A stretch of DNA of 33,740 nt, taken from the NCBI GenBank assembly GCA_002371075.1, contig DFFS01000066.1:1-33740 (forward strand). Reading direction: 5' to 3'. The notes under the pieces were generated by a model. It did no database searches, had not been told where the DNA came from, and saw only the letters and a list, made by a program, of their open reading frames with translations. Shown one piece after another: positions 13,126-22,554 of the stretch; positions within the stretch are counted from its first letter, which is position 1, and every line of letters begins with the position of its first letter. This DNA is from Christensenella sp. UBA3770 (lineage in GTDB: Bacteria > Bacillota > Clostridia > Christensenellales > CAG-1252). A program made the translations under genes and the position numbers.

Positions 13126-13772
13126 CCGCCGATCACCGTGATGGCATTTGCGGGATCCGCTGCCTTAAAGGTGGCGCTGCCCGCAACGAGCACCGTGATG
13201 CCGAGGGAGCGGAACCTTGCAGCGTTTTGCTCCGTCACGCCGCCGTCCAGTTCCAGCAAAATATCGCGTCCGCTCTCTTTGATCTTCTCTGCAAACAAAA
13301 CGATCTTGTCCGAAACGCTTTCGATATAGGACTGCCCGCCGAAGCCGGGGAAAACGCCCATCAAAACGATCATATCCACAATGTCAAAATAGTCTTCAAC
13401 AAGCGAAAAGTCCTTGTCGGGATTGACGACCAAGCCGCATTTGACCCCCTTTTCCTTGATCTTCAAAAGGGCGGCGCGCGCATCCTTGCTTGCCTCGGGG
13501 TGGAAGGTCACGTAATCCGCGCCCGCGTCGCAAAACCTTTCCACGTATTTTTCCGGCTCGGTGATCATAAGGTGCACGTCAAGCGGCAATTTCGTATAAG
13601 GACGGATGGCTTTGATCATGGGCATCCCAAACGTGATATTGGGCACAAACACCCCATCCATCACGTCGCAGTGCACAAGATCCGCCCCCCAACGCTCCAC
13701 GTTGGCGACGGTCTCCCCCATCTTGGCGAAATCTCCCGATAATATGGACGGTGCGACTAAGACTTTTTTCAT
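13122..13772 (-). CDS. rpe: Ribulose-phosphate 3-epimerase
   Basis: Rpe interconverts ribulose 5-phosphate and xylulose 5-phosphate in the pentose phosphate pathway. From the ATG at 13772 it has 216 residues: VAPSILSGDFAKMGE, CDVMDGVFVPNITFG, DVHLMITEPEKYV and MGVFPGFGGQSYI, with LELDGGV before the phosphate-binding loop. This is a standard (beta/alpha)8 Rpe. The upstream frame extension re-reads rlmN, so I reject it; AGGGGAGG precedes the chosen ATG. In B. subtilis rsgA is directly upstream; here rlmN is. Confidence 0.96.
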   Translation of the reverse strand: MKKVLVAPSILSGDFAKMGETVANVERWGADLVHCDVMDGVFVPNITFGMPMIKAIRPYTKLPLDVHLMITEPEKYVERFCDAGADYVTFHPEASKDARAALLKIKEKGVKCGLVVNPDKDFSLVEDYFDIVDMIVLMGVFPGFGGQSYIESVSDKIVLFAEKIKESGRDILLELDGGVTEQNAARFRSLGITVLVAGSATFKAADPANAITVIGG

Positions 13773-13783
13773 AAAAACCTCCC

Positions 13784-14827
13784 CTATTTGTTTTTGACGT
13801 ATTTTGCGCGGAGCTGTCCGCAAGCCCCCTCGATGTCCGCGCCCATCGTGCGACGAACGGTGGCTTCGACACCCGCTTTTTCCAGTTGACCCAAAAAGCG
13901 ATACGCGTCCTTTCTGGACGTGCCTTCGAGTCCGCGCTCCTTGACGTAATTGAGCACGATCAGATTGACGAGGCACGGAAATCCTTTGACGCGGCGGATG
14001 AGAGCCGCGGCGTCCTCCGCGCCGTCGTTGACCCCTTTGATCAGGGAATACTCAAACACCACGCGGCGCTTGGTGCGGTCAAAGTAGCGTTTGGCGGCGT
14101 CGATGACCTTGTCCACGCCGTACTTTTTGTTGACGGGCATGATCTCGGAACGGACTTCGTCCCGCGCAGCGTGCAACGAGAAGGTCATCGTGACAGGAAT
14201 ATCCTCCTCCAAAAAGCGGTCGAACGCATCGATCAAGCCGCATGTTGAGAGCGAGATATTGCGATAACTGACGTTGAGCCCTTTCGGATGGTTGACAAGA
14301 CGCAGAAACTTTACGACGTTGTCGTAATTGTCCAAAGGCTCCCCGCTGCCCATCAAGACGATGTTGGTGATCTTTCGCTCGTTGAGATCTCCGCCGTCAA
14401 AGCGGTTGGCGGCAATGACCTCCCCCAGGATCTCCCCCGCGGTCAAATTGCGTTTTAATCCCTCCAAACCGGAGGCGCAAAAGGCGCAATTCATGCGACA
14501 CCCCACCTGTGTGGAGATGCACAGCGTGTTGCCGTACTTATAGCGCATCAGCACCCCCTCCACCACGTTGTCGTCCGTCAGTGAAAACAAAAACTTGACG
14601 GTGCCGTCCAACTTGGAAAGGTGGCTTTGCAAAACGCGCGCGCCCACCGCGGCATATCCGTCCGCGATCAGGCGATCCTTAAACGTCTTGCCGACGTTTG
14701 TCATCTCGTCAAAGTCCTTGCCGGCGTTGACGTTTAGATACAGCTGCTCCGCGCGAAAAGACGGCTCGCCGTAGGACGAGACAAGCGTCTTCAATTCGTC
14801 AAGGGAAAGGTCTGTCAGCAGTTTCAT
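13784..14827 (-). CDS. rlmN: Dual-specificity 23S rRNA/tRNA adenine-C2 methyltransferase RlmN
   Basis: RlmN is a radical-SAM enzyme that methylates C2 of A2503 in 23S rRNA and A37 in some tRNAs. From the ATG at 14827 it has 347 residues. The CxxxCxxC iron-sulfur motif is C110, C114, C117 (VGCRMNCAFCASG), GSGEPLDNYD follows, and C336 in GACGQLR is the expected C-terminal catalytic cysteine. The start overlaps the rsmB stop by 4 nt (ATGA), which favours it over the frame opening 30 bases upstream. Confidence 0.96.
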   Translation of the reverse strand: MKLLTDLSLDELKTLVSSYGEPSFRAEQLYLNVNAGKDFDEMTNVGKTFKDRLIADGYAAVGARVLQSHLSKLDGTVKFLFSLTDDNVVEGVLMRYKYGNTLCISTQVGCRMNCAFCASGLEGLKRNLTAGEILGEVIAANRFDGGDLNERKITNIVLMGSGEPLDNYDNVVKFLRLVNHPKGLNVSYRNISLSTCGLIDAFDRFLEEDIPVTMTFSLHAARDEVRSEIMPVNKKYGVDKVIDAAKRYFDRTKRRVVFEYSLIKGVNDGAEDAAALIRRVKGFPCLVNLIVLNYVKERGLEGTSRKDAYRFLGQLEKAGVEATVRRTMGADIEGACGQLRAKYVKNK

Positions 14828-16041
14828 TTCTTTCTGAGTACGGCGTAGTAGTAGCACTCGCCGCCGCCCGCACGGGGATCGGTGTAGGCTTGTTTTTCAA
14901 TGATGAAATCCCGCCTGTTTTCAAGCACGCTGCTTACGACGCGCTCGTCCTCCGACGGGAGGTCGGAACAGGTTGCGTACGTCAACGCGCCGCCCGGCGC
15001 AACGTAGTCGCACGCGACGGAAAGCAGTTGTTTTTGCGTTAAAACGATGTCGTCAAGGTCGCTTTCCGTACGGTTTAAAACCACGTCGGGATTGCTTCCC
15101 AACGAACCGAAGCCGGAGCACGGCGCGTCCAACAAAACCGATTGAAAAGCCCCCCGTTTCCCCTCCATCGGAAGGCGACTGTCCCAAAGGGTGGGACGTA
15201 CGGTGTTGACCATCATGCGCGCGGCGTACTTTGCAATGAGCTCCACGCGGTGCTCGTATACGTCGCAGGCAATGACCTCCGCTTTGTACTTTTCCGCAAG
15301 GTAGACGCTTTTCCCACCCGGCGCGGCGCATAGGTCAAGGATGGCGCCCCCCGCATACGGCAGGTTCTCGCACACTTCGATGCTGCTGTGGCTCATGACG
15401 GTCGCCTTGCCCTCGGAGAGGAGATCGGAGATGGCGCCGACTTCTCCTATAAAGAAGCCGTGATCGGTCTCTTCAAAGCCGACGTTCCTTTCAGACAAAG
15501 CAAGCCGCAAAGCGTCTTTGCCAAAGGCAAAAGAGGGTCGAACGTGCGTTTTTACGCTGAGTCGCTCGGTCAGGCGCCCTTCCGCGGCGTCGCCAAGCTC
15601 CGCTTTATAACGTTTTACGAGCCACACGGGACGGTTGGAAAGCACGGACAATCTCTGAACGTCATCAGACGGCAAAAGGGTCTTGCCCTCCGTGACATAT
15701 CGGCGCAACAGCGCGTTGATAAAGCCGCAGACACCGCCTTTCCCCACCTGTTTTGCCGTTTCCACAACGGCGCTGACCACCGCGTGATCGGGAAGATCAA
15801 ACTCGTCGGATAGGCACATTCCCATCTTTAAGAGCACTTTGACGGCACTCTTGGGCGCTTTTTCCACAAGTTGAGAGATGCGGTATTCGTAAAGGAACTC
15901 GTGCTCCACAACAGAGTGCACCAAGCGAAATGCGGTTTTTCCCTGTTGCAAAACGCCGTTCCGCTTGACCGCCTCCCCGATCCAACTGCCTTTCAAATAG
16001 ACGTCGGACAGCGCGCGATAGGCTTCCACCAATCCTTTCAT
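14824..16041 (-). CDS. rsmB: 16S rRNA (cytosine-C5)-methyltransferase RsmB
   Basis: RsmB methylates C967 of 16S rRNA using SAM. The protein (405 residues from the ATG at 16041) has an N-terminal NusB-like RNA-binding domain (about 1-135), then a Rossmann methyltransferase domain with LDLCAAPGGKS. It carries two NSUN-type cysteines in DAPCSGFG and TYATCS. The ATG shares one base with the fmt stop (TGATG); a TTG three bases earlier is possible but less likely. It is slightly shorter than the usual 430-450 residues. Confidence 0.94.
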   Translation of the reverse strand: MKGLVEAYRALSDVYLKGSWIGEAVKRNGVLQQGKTAFRLVHSVVEHEFLYEYRISQLVEKAPKSAVKVLLKMGMCLSDEFDLPDHAVVSAVVETAKQVGKGGVCGFINALLRRYVTEGKTLLPSDDVQRLSVLSNRPVWLVKRYKAELGDAAEGRLTERLSVKTHVRPSFAFGKDALRLALSERNVGFEETDHGFFIGEVGAISDLLSEGKATVMSHSSIEVCENLPYAGGAILDLCAAPGGKSVYLAEKYKAEVIACDVYEHRVELIAKYAARMMVNTVRPTLWDSRLPMEGKRGAFQSVLLDAPCSGFGSLGSNPDVVLNRTESDLDDIVLTQKQLLSVACDYVAPGGALTYATCSDLPSEDERVVSSVLENRRDFIIEKQAYTDPRAGGGECYYYAVLRKK

Positions 16042-16952
16042 CAAAGTTTTTTCTCCAAGATCGATCTATGACCGATCAAGTATTCCTTGCCGGACATGCG
16101 TTTTTTGTTTTCCGCCTGTACGGACAAAAGACAAAGCGCGCCGTCGGACAAATTGACAAACAGCTCGCCGTTTTCACTGAAAAACGTGCCCTTTTCACCG
16201 CATTTTGGCGCAAGGGCGGCTTGGAACACGCGCAGCCTCTCCCCGTTAATGGTCAAAAAAGCAACGGGCCAAGGTGCATACGCACGCACCATGTTGAGGG
16301 CGGTTGCGGCGGATAGCTCGGCATTGAGCTCCGCGTCCGACTTGGAGATCATCTTGCAAAACGTGGCTTGCGAGGCATCCTGCGGCGTAAACGTAATGGT
16401 GCCGTCCGCCAACCTGTCCAAAGCCTCGACGACGCCCTCCGCGCCGATCTCAGCGATCTTATCAAACAATGTGCCCGCGTTGTCCTCGGGGAGAATGGAG
16501 ATCTGCTTTTTTAAGATGATATCGCCGCTGTCCACCTCGTACGCCGTGCGCATGATGGTGACGCCGGTCACTTTATCCCCGTTTAACAGACAGGATTGGA
16601 TGGGGCTTGCGCCGCGATACAGAGGAAGAAGGGACCCGTGCACGTTGAAAACGCCGTATTTGGGAACGGCAAGAAGCTCGCGAGAGAGGATCTGACCAAA
16701 CGCCGCGGTCACCATAACGTCGGGCGCAAGAGAACGGATCAGATCCACGCCCTCCCTGCTGACTTTTTCAAACTGATAGACGGGAATGCCCAAAGCCTCC
16801 GCCTCCACCTTGACGGCGGGCGGGGTCATCACAAGCCGCTTGCCCTCCTTGTCGGGTTGGGTAACGACGCCGATGACGGTGTGCTTTGACTTCACGATCG
16901 CACGAAGCGACGGAATGGCAAAATCGGGAGTACCGAGAAACAAAACCCTCAT
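16041..16952 (-). CDS. fmt: Methionyl-tRNA formyltransferase
   Basis: Fmt formylates initiator Met-tRNA using 10-formyl-tetrahydrofolate. The 303-residue protein shows FLGTPDFAIPSL at the N-terminus and the active-site stretch NVHGSLLPLYRGASPI (N103, H105), with MRTAYEVDSGDIIL. A C-terminal OB-like domain binds tRNA. TAGGAG precedes the ATG, 8 bases after the def stop. def-fmt is a classic functional pair. Confidence 0.97.
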   Translation of the reverse strand: MRVLFLGTPDFAIPSLRAIVKSKHTVIGVVTQPDKEGKRLVMTPPAVKVEAEALGIPVYQFEKVSREGVDLIRSLAPDVMVTAAFGQILSRELLAVPKYGVFNVHGSLLPLYRGASPIQSCLLNGDKVTGVTIMRTAYEVDSGDIILKKQISILPEDNAGTLFDKIAEIGAEGVVEALDRLADGTITFTPQDASQATFCKMISKSDAELNAELSAATALNMVRAYAPWPVAFLTINGERLRVFQAALAPKCGEKGTFFSENGELFVNLSDGALCLLSVQAENKKRMSGKEYLIGHRSILEKKL

Positions 16953-16960
16953 AACTTCTC

Positions 16961-17431
16961 CTACTTCTTTTTGACTTTGACTTCTTTGTCGTAGAACAGA
17001 ATGCCGCTTAAGTGGTCTATCTCATGGCTGGCGACAACGGCGTTGAAGCCGCAAAGCACACGTTCCTTCCTTTTACCGTAGCGATCCTGAAAAGCGACGG
17101 TGACGCATTCCGGACGGAGCACGTCGCAACGCTTCCCCGGGACGGACAAACACCCCTCGGGACCGATCTGCTTGCCTTTTTTGGACGTAATGACAGGGTT
17201 GATCATTTCCAAGATCTCCCCCTCTTCGCTGCCCTCGACTTCGAGTTCGCAGATCACCGCCTGACGAAGAATGCCCACCTGCGGCGCGGCGATGCCCACC
17301 CCGTTTGCGGCGACCATCGTCTCCAACATATCGTCCAGCAGCGCGTGCAGCTTGGCGTCAAAGCTTTCTACCGGTCGGGATTTTTTGCGAAGCAAAGGCT
17401 CCCCGTCTTTTACGATCTCGCGTAATGCCAT
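16961..17431 (-). CDS. def: Peptide deformylase
   Basis: Def removes the formyl group from nascent proteins with a metal ion, usually iron. The three motifs are present: GVGIAAPQVG (44-53), EGCLS (92-96, metal ligand C94) and HEIDH (136-140). At 156 residues with this EGCLS/HEIDH form it is a short type I-like enzyme. AAAGGAG precedes the ATG. It sits between priA and fmt in the usual order. Confidence 0.97.
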   Translation of the reverse strand: MALREIVKDGEPLLRKKSRPVESFDAKLHALLDDMLETMVAANGVGIAAPQVGILRQAVICELEVEGSEEGEILEMINPVITSKKGKQIGPEGCLSVPGKRCDVLRPECVTVAFQDRYGKRKERVLCGFNAVVASHEIDHLSGILFYDKEVKVKKK

Positions 17432-17442
17432 AGTTTCTCCTT

Positions 17443-19638
17443 TCAGTTCATGTTTTGCGGATTGATCTCCACAAAAACCGAAGCGTTCTTTTTGTCCTGT
17501 TCGTTTACGATATCATACACCGCAAGGAGGGTATCCGCCTCCTTTTCGCGCGTTAGGCGCATGATGATCTGATAGCGATATTTGTTTTCGATCTTTTTGA
17601 CCGGCGACTTCATACCCGCGACGGCAACGAAGCGGTCGGGGTGCTCTTTTTGATAGGCGCGGACTTTGGCAAGCATCTCCTTGGTCAAGCCGAGGGCGCG
17701 CTCCTCGTCTTCACTGGTGGTCAAGACCCTGACGATCTTGGTGAAAGGCGGGAAACCCGTGACGTCGCGAATGTTGATCTCCTTTTTGTAAAAGCCCTCG
17801 TAGTCGTTGACGCGCGCATAGGCAAACACGTAGTGACGCGGCGAATAGGTTTGCAATACGACGACGCCCTCTTTATCCGCTCTTCCTGCCCTGCCGCTCA
17901 TTTGCGTGACCAGTTGGAACGTGCGTTCCGCGCTGTGGTAGTCCTCGTAATACAGGCTCATATCAGCGTCCAAGATGCCCACCAACGTAACGTTGGGAAA
18001 ATCGTGCCCTTTGACGATCATCTGCGTGCCGACGAGGATATCCGCTTCGCCCATACGGAAAGCGGAAAGGATCTCGTCGTAACTGCCCTTTTTGCGCGTG
18101 GTGTCTCGGTCCATTCTTAGGGTGCGCGCAGCGGGGAAACGGCGCTTGATCTCCTCGATGACCCGCTCGGTGCCCACCCTGCCGAGGCGCATATCGCTCT
18201 CGCCGCAGGCGGGACATTTGTCGGGCACGACGTAGGGTCTGCCGCAATAGTGACACTTTAAGAGGTTGTCCTCCTTGTGCCAAGTAAGCGAAACGTCGCA
18301 ATCGTCGCACTTCATGACCTTACCGCATTTTTTGCAGATCATAAAGGAGGCAAAGCCGCGACGATTTAAAAAGATCATGCTTTGGTTGCCTTCTTTGAGC
18401 GTGGCGTCAAGCCGATCGACCAGTTCGGATGAAAGGATGCCGTTGTTGCCGCTCCTAAGCTCCAAACACATATCCACAACTTTGACTTCGGGCATTTTGA
18501 CGCCGCCTACGCGGTTGCGAAGGGTGATGAGCCCGATCTCCCCATCCCTTGCCCGTTTGAAGGTTTCAAGCGCAGGGGTGGCGCTGCCGAGCACCAGTTT
18601 GGCGCCGTTGTAAGCGCGACGCATCTCGGCAACTTCCGACGTGACGTAACGTGGATTGTTTTCGCTGACGTAGCTGCTGTCGTGCTCTTCGTCGATGATG
18701 ATGATGCCGACGTTTTTAAGCGGCGCAAACACCGCCGAACGCGCGCCGATGGCGATCACTGCCTCGCCGCGAAGCAAACGGAGCCACTCGTCATAGCGCT
18801 CCCCATCCGATAAGCCGCTGTGCAAAACCGCGACTTTGTCGCCGAAACGAGCGCGAAAGCGCCCCATCATCTGCGGGGTCAACGAGATCTCCGGCACAAG
18901 CATAATGGCGGTTTTCCCCGCCGAAAGCATCTGCTCGATACAACTCAAATAGATCTCCGTCTTGCCGCTACCCGTCACGCCGAAAAGCAGGTTGACGTCC
19001 TTGTCCCCGTTGAGGATCGCGTTGACGGCGGCGGTTTGCTCGTCGTTTAACGTGACGGCTTTGTCCGCAACTGCTTTGACGTTGGGTTTGCGACGTTTGG
19101 TGACTTCCGAAACGGTGACGAGCCCCTTTTCCGCCAATGCGGCGATCGCCGAGAAGCCGTACTGCTCGCCGAGGATCGCAGCCCATTCGCCGCCGCCCGA
19201 AAGCACAGACAAGACGGCGCGTTGATTGACGGCGTTTGGCTTTAAGGAAGAAAGAGCCGTTTCAAAGGTCACGCCATCCGATAGCGTGACGAAATGCCGC
19301 GTGATCTCCTTTACCCTGCCGCCGCGCATCATCGCGGGAACAAACAGGCGCAAGACGTCCACGAGCCGCAGGTTGTACTCGCGGCACATGCGATGCATCA
19401 GCTCGATCATCTCGGGAAGAATTGCGGTAAACCGATCCAGCTTGGATCGAATGGGTTTGAGGGGGTGTTTGCAATCGGAAGTTTCCTTTAAACAAACGAC
19501 AAACCCTTCGGTAAACTGTCTGCCGAAGGGAACTTTGACGCGGTCGCCTACGCTGACGTTAAGCTCCGGCGGCGCGATATAATCGAAAATTTTATCAATT
19601 TCGCTTGTGGAAATGTCGACGATAACTTCGGCGATCAT
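17443..19638 (-). CDS. priA: Primosomal replication restart helicase PriA
   Basis: PriA recognises stalled forks and starts replisome reloading. The 731-residue protein has an N-terminal 3'-OH-binding domain (IFDYIAPPELNVSVGDRVKVPFGRQ region), Walker A GVTGSGKTE, Walker B IIIDEEHDSSY and helicase motif MSGRAGRADKEG. A zinc-binding cysteine array (CKKCGKVMKCDDC ... CHYCGRPY ... CPACG) is intact. The start overlaps the coaBC stop by 4 nt. Confidence 0.97.
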   Translation of the reverse strand: MIAEVIVDISTSEIDKIFDYIAPPELNVSVGDRVKVPFGRQFTEGFVVCLKETSDCKHPLKPIRSKLDRFTAILPEMIELMHRMCREYNLRLVDVLRLFVPAMMRGGRVKEITRHFVTLSDGVTFETALSSLKPNAVNQRAVLSVLSGGGEWAAILGEQYGFSAIAALAEKGLVTVSEVTKRRKPNVKAVADKAVTLNDEQTAAVNAILNGDKDVNLLFGVTGSGKTEIYLSCIEQMLSAGKTAIMLVPEISLTPQMMGRFRARFGDKVAVLHSGLSDGERYDEWLRLLRGEAVIAIGARSAVFAPLKNVGIIIIDEEHDSSYVSENNPRYVTSEVAEMRRAYNGAKLVLGSATPALETFKRARDGEIGLITLRNRVGGVKMPEVKVVDMCLELRSGNNGILSSELVDRLDATLKEGNQSMIFLNRRGFASFMICKKCGKVMKCDDCDVSLTWHKEDNLLKCHYCGRPYVVPDKCPACGESDMRLGRVGTERVIEEIKRRFPAARTLRMDRDTTRKKGSYDEILSAFRMGEADILVGTQMIVKGHDFPNVTLVGILDADMSLYYEDYHSAERTFQLVTQMSGRAGRADKEGVVVLQTYSPRHYVFAYARVNDYEGFYKKEINIRDVTGFPPFTKIVRVLTTSEDEERALGLTKEMLAKVRAYQKEHPDRFVAVAGMKSPVKKIENKYRYQIIMRLTREKEADTLLAVYDIVNEQDKKNASVFVEINPQNMN

Positions 19639-20813
19639 ATTTTCAAAGCGTCAAGGATAACGTCCGCCACCTCGATCTTGGGCATTTTATCATAGCTTTT
19701 GACGTTGCCCTCGCGGTCGATCAACGTGACGACGTTGGTGTCGGTGTTGAACCCGGCGCCCTCCTGCGTGACGTCGTTTGCAACGACGAGGTCCGCATTT
19801 TTCTTTATCAGTTTACCTTTTGCGTTTTGGAGCAAATTTTCCGTCTCGGCGCTGAAGATGACGAGTTTTGCGGAGGGGGACTTGATCCTCCCCACCGCGG
19901 CGGCGATATCCTCCGTCTTTTTGAGGGACAACGTGAGCGTCTCGCTCTTTACCTTTTGGTCAAACTTTGTGACCGGCGTATAATCGGCGGGGGCCGCCGC
20001 CATCACGACGATGTCCATTTGCGGCGCACGCTCGGTGACAGCCGTAAACATATCGTGCGTGGAGGAAACGCGGCATACCTCCTTGAGATTGTCGGGGAGC
20101 TTTGCCGTGATGCTTCCGGCAACCAAGGTGACCTCGGCACCTCTATCGGCAAAACGCTCGGCGATCGCCACCCCCATCTTGCCGCTGCTGTGATTGGAAA
20201 GGAAGCGCACGCCGTCGATATCTTCCACCGTAGCGCCGGCGGTGACAAGCACCCTTTTCCCCTCAAAATCAAGCGTGAGGGCAAGCGCCTTTTTGACTTC
20301 TTCCGCAATAACGTCCGGTTCCACCATCTTGCCCACGCCGACGTCGCCGCAAGCAAGAGTGCCGCTGACGGGCGAAAGGATCGTTGCGCCGGAAGAGATG
20401 ACCTGTTTGAGGTTGCTTTGGAAGACGGCGTCTTCATACATCGCGGTATTCATCGCAGGGCAAATGATCTTGGGCGCTTTGGAAGCAAGATAGGTTGTGG
20501 TAAGCATATCGTCGCAGATACCGTGCGCGATCTTACCCACAAAATTCGCCGTCGCAGGGGCGACGACGACGACCTCGCAGCTTTTTGCAAGCGAAACGTG
20601 CTCAACCTCCCACTCCCTGTCCCGACGGAACATGTTGGTCACGACGGGGTTGTGTGAAAGGGTCTCAAACGTCATGGCGGACACGAATTCTTTGGCGTGA
20701 TCCGTCATCAAAACGTGCACGTCGCAGCCCATTTTGACAAGGGCGCTGACAAGGTAACAGGATTTATAGGCGGCGATCCCGCCCGTAACTCCCACAAGGA
20801 CCTTTTTTTTCAT
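19635..20813 (-). CDS. coaBC: Bifunctional phosphopantothenoylcysteine decarboxylase / phosphopantothenate-cysteine ligase
   Basis: CoaBC makes 4'-phosphopantetheine in coenzyme A synthesis. The 392-residue fusion has the flavin-dependent CoaC half first: H72 in the EHVSL segment, PAMNTAMY (119-126) and the catalytic cysteine C155 in LACGDVGVGKM. The CoaB ligase half starts near residue 185, with VTAGATVEDIDGVRFLSNHSSGKMG and a lysine-rich KVKSETLTLSLKKT. It sits between rpoZ and priA, as in B. subtilis. Confidence 0.96.
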   Translation of the reverse strand: MKKKVLVGVTGGIAAYKSCYLVSALVKMGCDVHVLMTDHAKEFVSAMTFETLSHNPVVTNMFRRDREWEVEHVSLAKSCEVVVVAPATANFVGKIAHGICDDMLTTTYLASKAPKIICPAMNTAMYEDAVFQSNLKQVISSGATILSPVSGTLACGDVGVGKMVEPDVIAEEVKKALALTLDFEGKRVLVTAGATVEDIDGVRFLSNHSSGKMGVAIAERFADRGAEVTLVAGSITAKLPDNLKEVCRVSSTHDMFTAVTERAPQMDIVVMAAAPADYTPVTKFDQKVKSETLTLSLKKTEDIAAAVGRIKSPSAKLVIFSAETENLLQNAKGKLIKKNADLVVANDVTQEGAGFNTDTNVVTLIDREGNVKSYDKMPKIEVADVILDALKI

Positions 20814-20815
20814 TT

Positions 20816-21010
20816 TCAGTCTTTGGAAATCTTGACCTTTCCTTCGTAGATCTCTTTTGCAGCGACGGAAATGGGCTTTTGCTTGGTGGCGGCAAGCATG
20901 TCGCCCTCCTGTTGCAACAGCTCACGAGCGCGCTTGGCAACGCCGCAAACAAGCAGATAGCGGCATTCTGTCTTTTGGATCAGTTTATCAATAGGCGGAT
21001 CGATCATCAT
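20816..21010 (-). CDS. rpoZ: DNA-directed RNA polymerase omega subunit
   Basis: Omega helps fold and hold the beta-prime subunit of RNA polymerase. The 64-residue protein reads MMIDPPIDKLIQKTECRYLL, then VAKRARELL and KPISVAAKEIYEGKVKI, matching short Firmicutes omega proteins. The first ATG (21010) lies about 9 bases after GGGAGGG; the second ATG at 21007 is an alternative. The gmk-rpoZ-coaBC order supports it. Confidence 0.93.
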   Translation of the reverse strand: MMIDPPIDKLIQKTECRYLLVCGVAKRARELLQQEGDMLAATKQKPISVAAKEIYEGKVKISKD

Positions 21011-21014
21011 GGTA

Positions 21015-21623
21015 TTAGTCCCTCCCAAAATAGTTTTGTTTTACGTCCGAAAGGGCGTCTTTGAGCCCCTCCGCAACGATGATTGCTTTTACGTTTTCCA
21101 CAGCGTCGTCCAAAACGTCGTTGACGACAAAGTACTCGTAAGGCGCGGCTTGGTCAAACTCCTTTTCCACCTGCGCTTGGCGGAGGCGAATCTCGCTTTC
21201 CGTCTCGCTCCCCCTCCCCGTGATGCGGGCGGTAAGCGCCTCGAGCGTGGGCGGCAGGATAAAGATCAGCACCGCTTCGGGAATGTGCTTTTTGACGTTG
21301 GCGCCGCCGATCATTTCGATCTCAAGGATCACGTTTTTGCCGCCGTCAAGCACCTGTTCCACCTCGGAAAACAGGGTGCCGTAGCGATGGGTGAACTTAT
21401 CCACCGTTTCCAAAAACAAGCCCTCTTTAAGCATCTTGTCAAACTCCGCTTCGGAACGGAAGTAATAGTGCTTGCCCTCCGTCTCGCCGGGACGCGGCGC
21501 GCGCGTTGTGACGGAAACCGTCGTTTGCGCAAGGGAAGGATACTTCCGCATCAGCTCGTGGCAGAGCGTGCCTTTGCCGACGCCGGACGGGCCCGAAATA
21601 ACAAATACCTTTCCTTTCTTCAT
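21015..21623 (-). CDS. gmk: Guanylate kinase
   Basis: Gmk converts GMP to GDP with ATP. The 202-residue protein has the P-loop GPSGVGKGT (11-19), the GMP-binding TTRAPRPGETEGKHYYF segment and the lid region ITGRGSETESEIRLRQ. The stretch between (FLETVDKFTHRYGTLFSEV) departs from the common EWAEVHGNYYGT form but keeps the YGT core. The Shine-Dalgarno sequence is weak (GGAG at the yicC stop), suggesting coupling. Confidence 0.96.
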   Translation of the reverse strand: MKKGKVFVISGPSGVGKGTLCHELMRKYPSLAQTTVSVTTRAPRPGETEGKHYYFRSEAEFDKMLKEGLFLETVDKFTHRYGTLFSEVEQVLDGGKNVILEIEMIGGANVKKHIPEAVLIFILPPTLEALTARITGRGSETESEIRLRQAQVEKEFDQAAPYEYFVVNDVLDDAVENVKAIIVAEGLKDALSDVKQNYFGRD

Positions 21624-21629
21624 ACTGCC

Positions 21630-22502
21630 CTACTCCAAGTTTTGTATTTGCTCGCGGACCTTTTCGATCTCGCATTTTAACAGAACGACGTTTTCGGCGA
21701 TCTGAGAATCGTTTGCTTTGCTGCCGATCGTGTTTGCTTCGCGATTAAGCTCCTGCGTAAGAAAATCCAACTTGCGACCTGCAGTCGGCTCTTCCTTAAG
21801 GATCTTGCGGTAGTGATCGATGTGGGCGTGCAAACGGGCAAGCTCCTCGTCGATCGCGCACTTATCGGCAAACAGCGCGACCTCCGTTAAAAGGCGCGTT
21901 TCGTCATAGTCGGCGCCGGAAAGCGCGTCGCGCACGGTTTGCTCCAAGCGGGTCTTATACTCAGACGCAACAAAGGGAGCGCGCGTTTCGATGACGCAAG
22001 TCAGTCGCTCGATCTCGTCCAGCTTGGAAAGAATATCCGCCGTGATGGCTTTCCCCTCGGTGTCGCGCATCTTGAGCAAGCTGTCCAAGGCGCGATCCGT
22101 CGCCAAACGAACAAGGGAAAGGATCTCCTCTTCCGAAACGGCGACAACGCCCTCTTCCACAACGCCCTGCACGCGAAGAAGGGAAGAAGCGGTAAGATCG
22201 TCCCTTACGCCAAACGCGGCGGAAAGCTCTTTGCCGATCTCCAAATAGTTTTCGGCAACGGCTTTGTTGAGGGACAAAACGCCTTGATCCTTAGGGGCAA
22301 GATAGGTGGTGAACACGTCGACGTGTCCCCTGCTGAGGCGGGAGGAGATCAGCTTTTTCATCGCGTCTTCCGCAAACAGAAGAGCGCGCGGCAGCTTGAT
22401 GGAAAGATCAAGGAACCTGTGATTTACGCTTTTTAACTCCACGACGAGGGTGCGTCCGTTGACTTCCGCTTCTCCTCTGCCGTAACCCGTCATGCTAAAC
22501 AT
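21630..22502 (-). CDS. yicC: YicC/YloC family endoribonuclease
   Basis: YicC-family proteins are endoribonucleases implicated in small-RNA turnover in E. coli; the role in Firmicutes is less clear. The protein begins MFSMTGYGRGEAEV, the family signature, contains VELKSVNHRFLDLSIKLPR, and ends with the DUF1732 domain (AGRKLDFLTQELNREANTIGSKAND). From the ATG at 22502 it has 290 residues, the usual length; GGAGG lies 5 bases upstream. It is first in a roughly 10-kb operon running to the spoVM candidate. Confidence 0.94.
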   Translation of the reverse strand: MFSMTGYGRGEAEVNGRTLVVELKSVNHRFLDLSIKLPRALLFAEDAMKKLISSRLSRGHVDVFTTYLAPKDQGVLSLNKAVAENYLEIGKELSAAFGVRDDLTASSLLRVQGVVEEGVVAVSEEEILSLVRLATDRALDSLLKMRDTEGKAITADILSKLDEIERLTCVIETRAPFVASEYKTRLEQTVRDALSGADYDETRLLTEVALFADKCAIDEELARLHAHIDHYRKILKEEPTAGRKLDFLTQELNREANTIGSKANDSQIAENVVLLKCEIEKVREQIQNLE

Positions 22503-22554
22503 TTTTGCCTCCAAAGCATATCCTGCGTATGCACGAATTAAACTATTATTCTTA

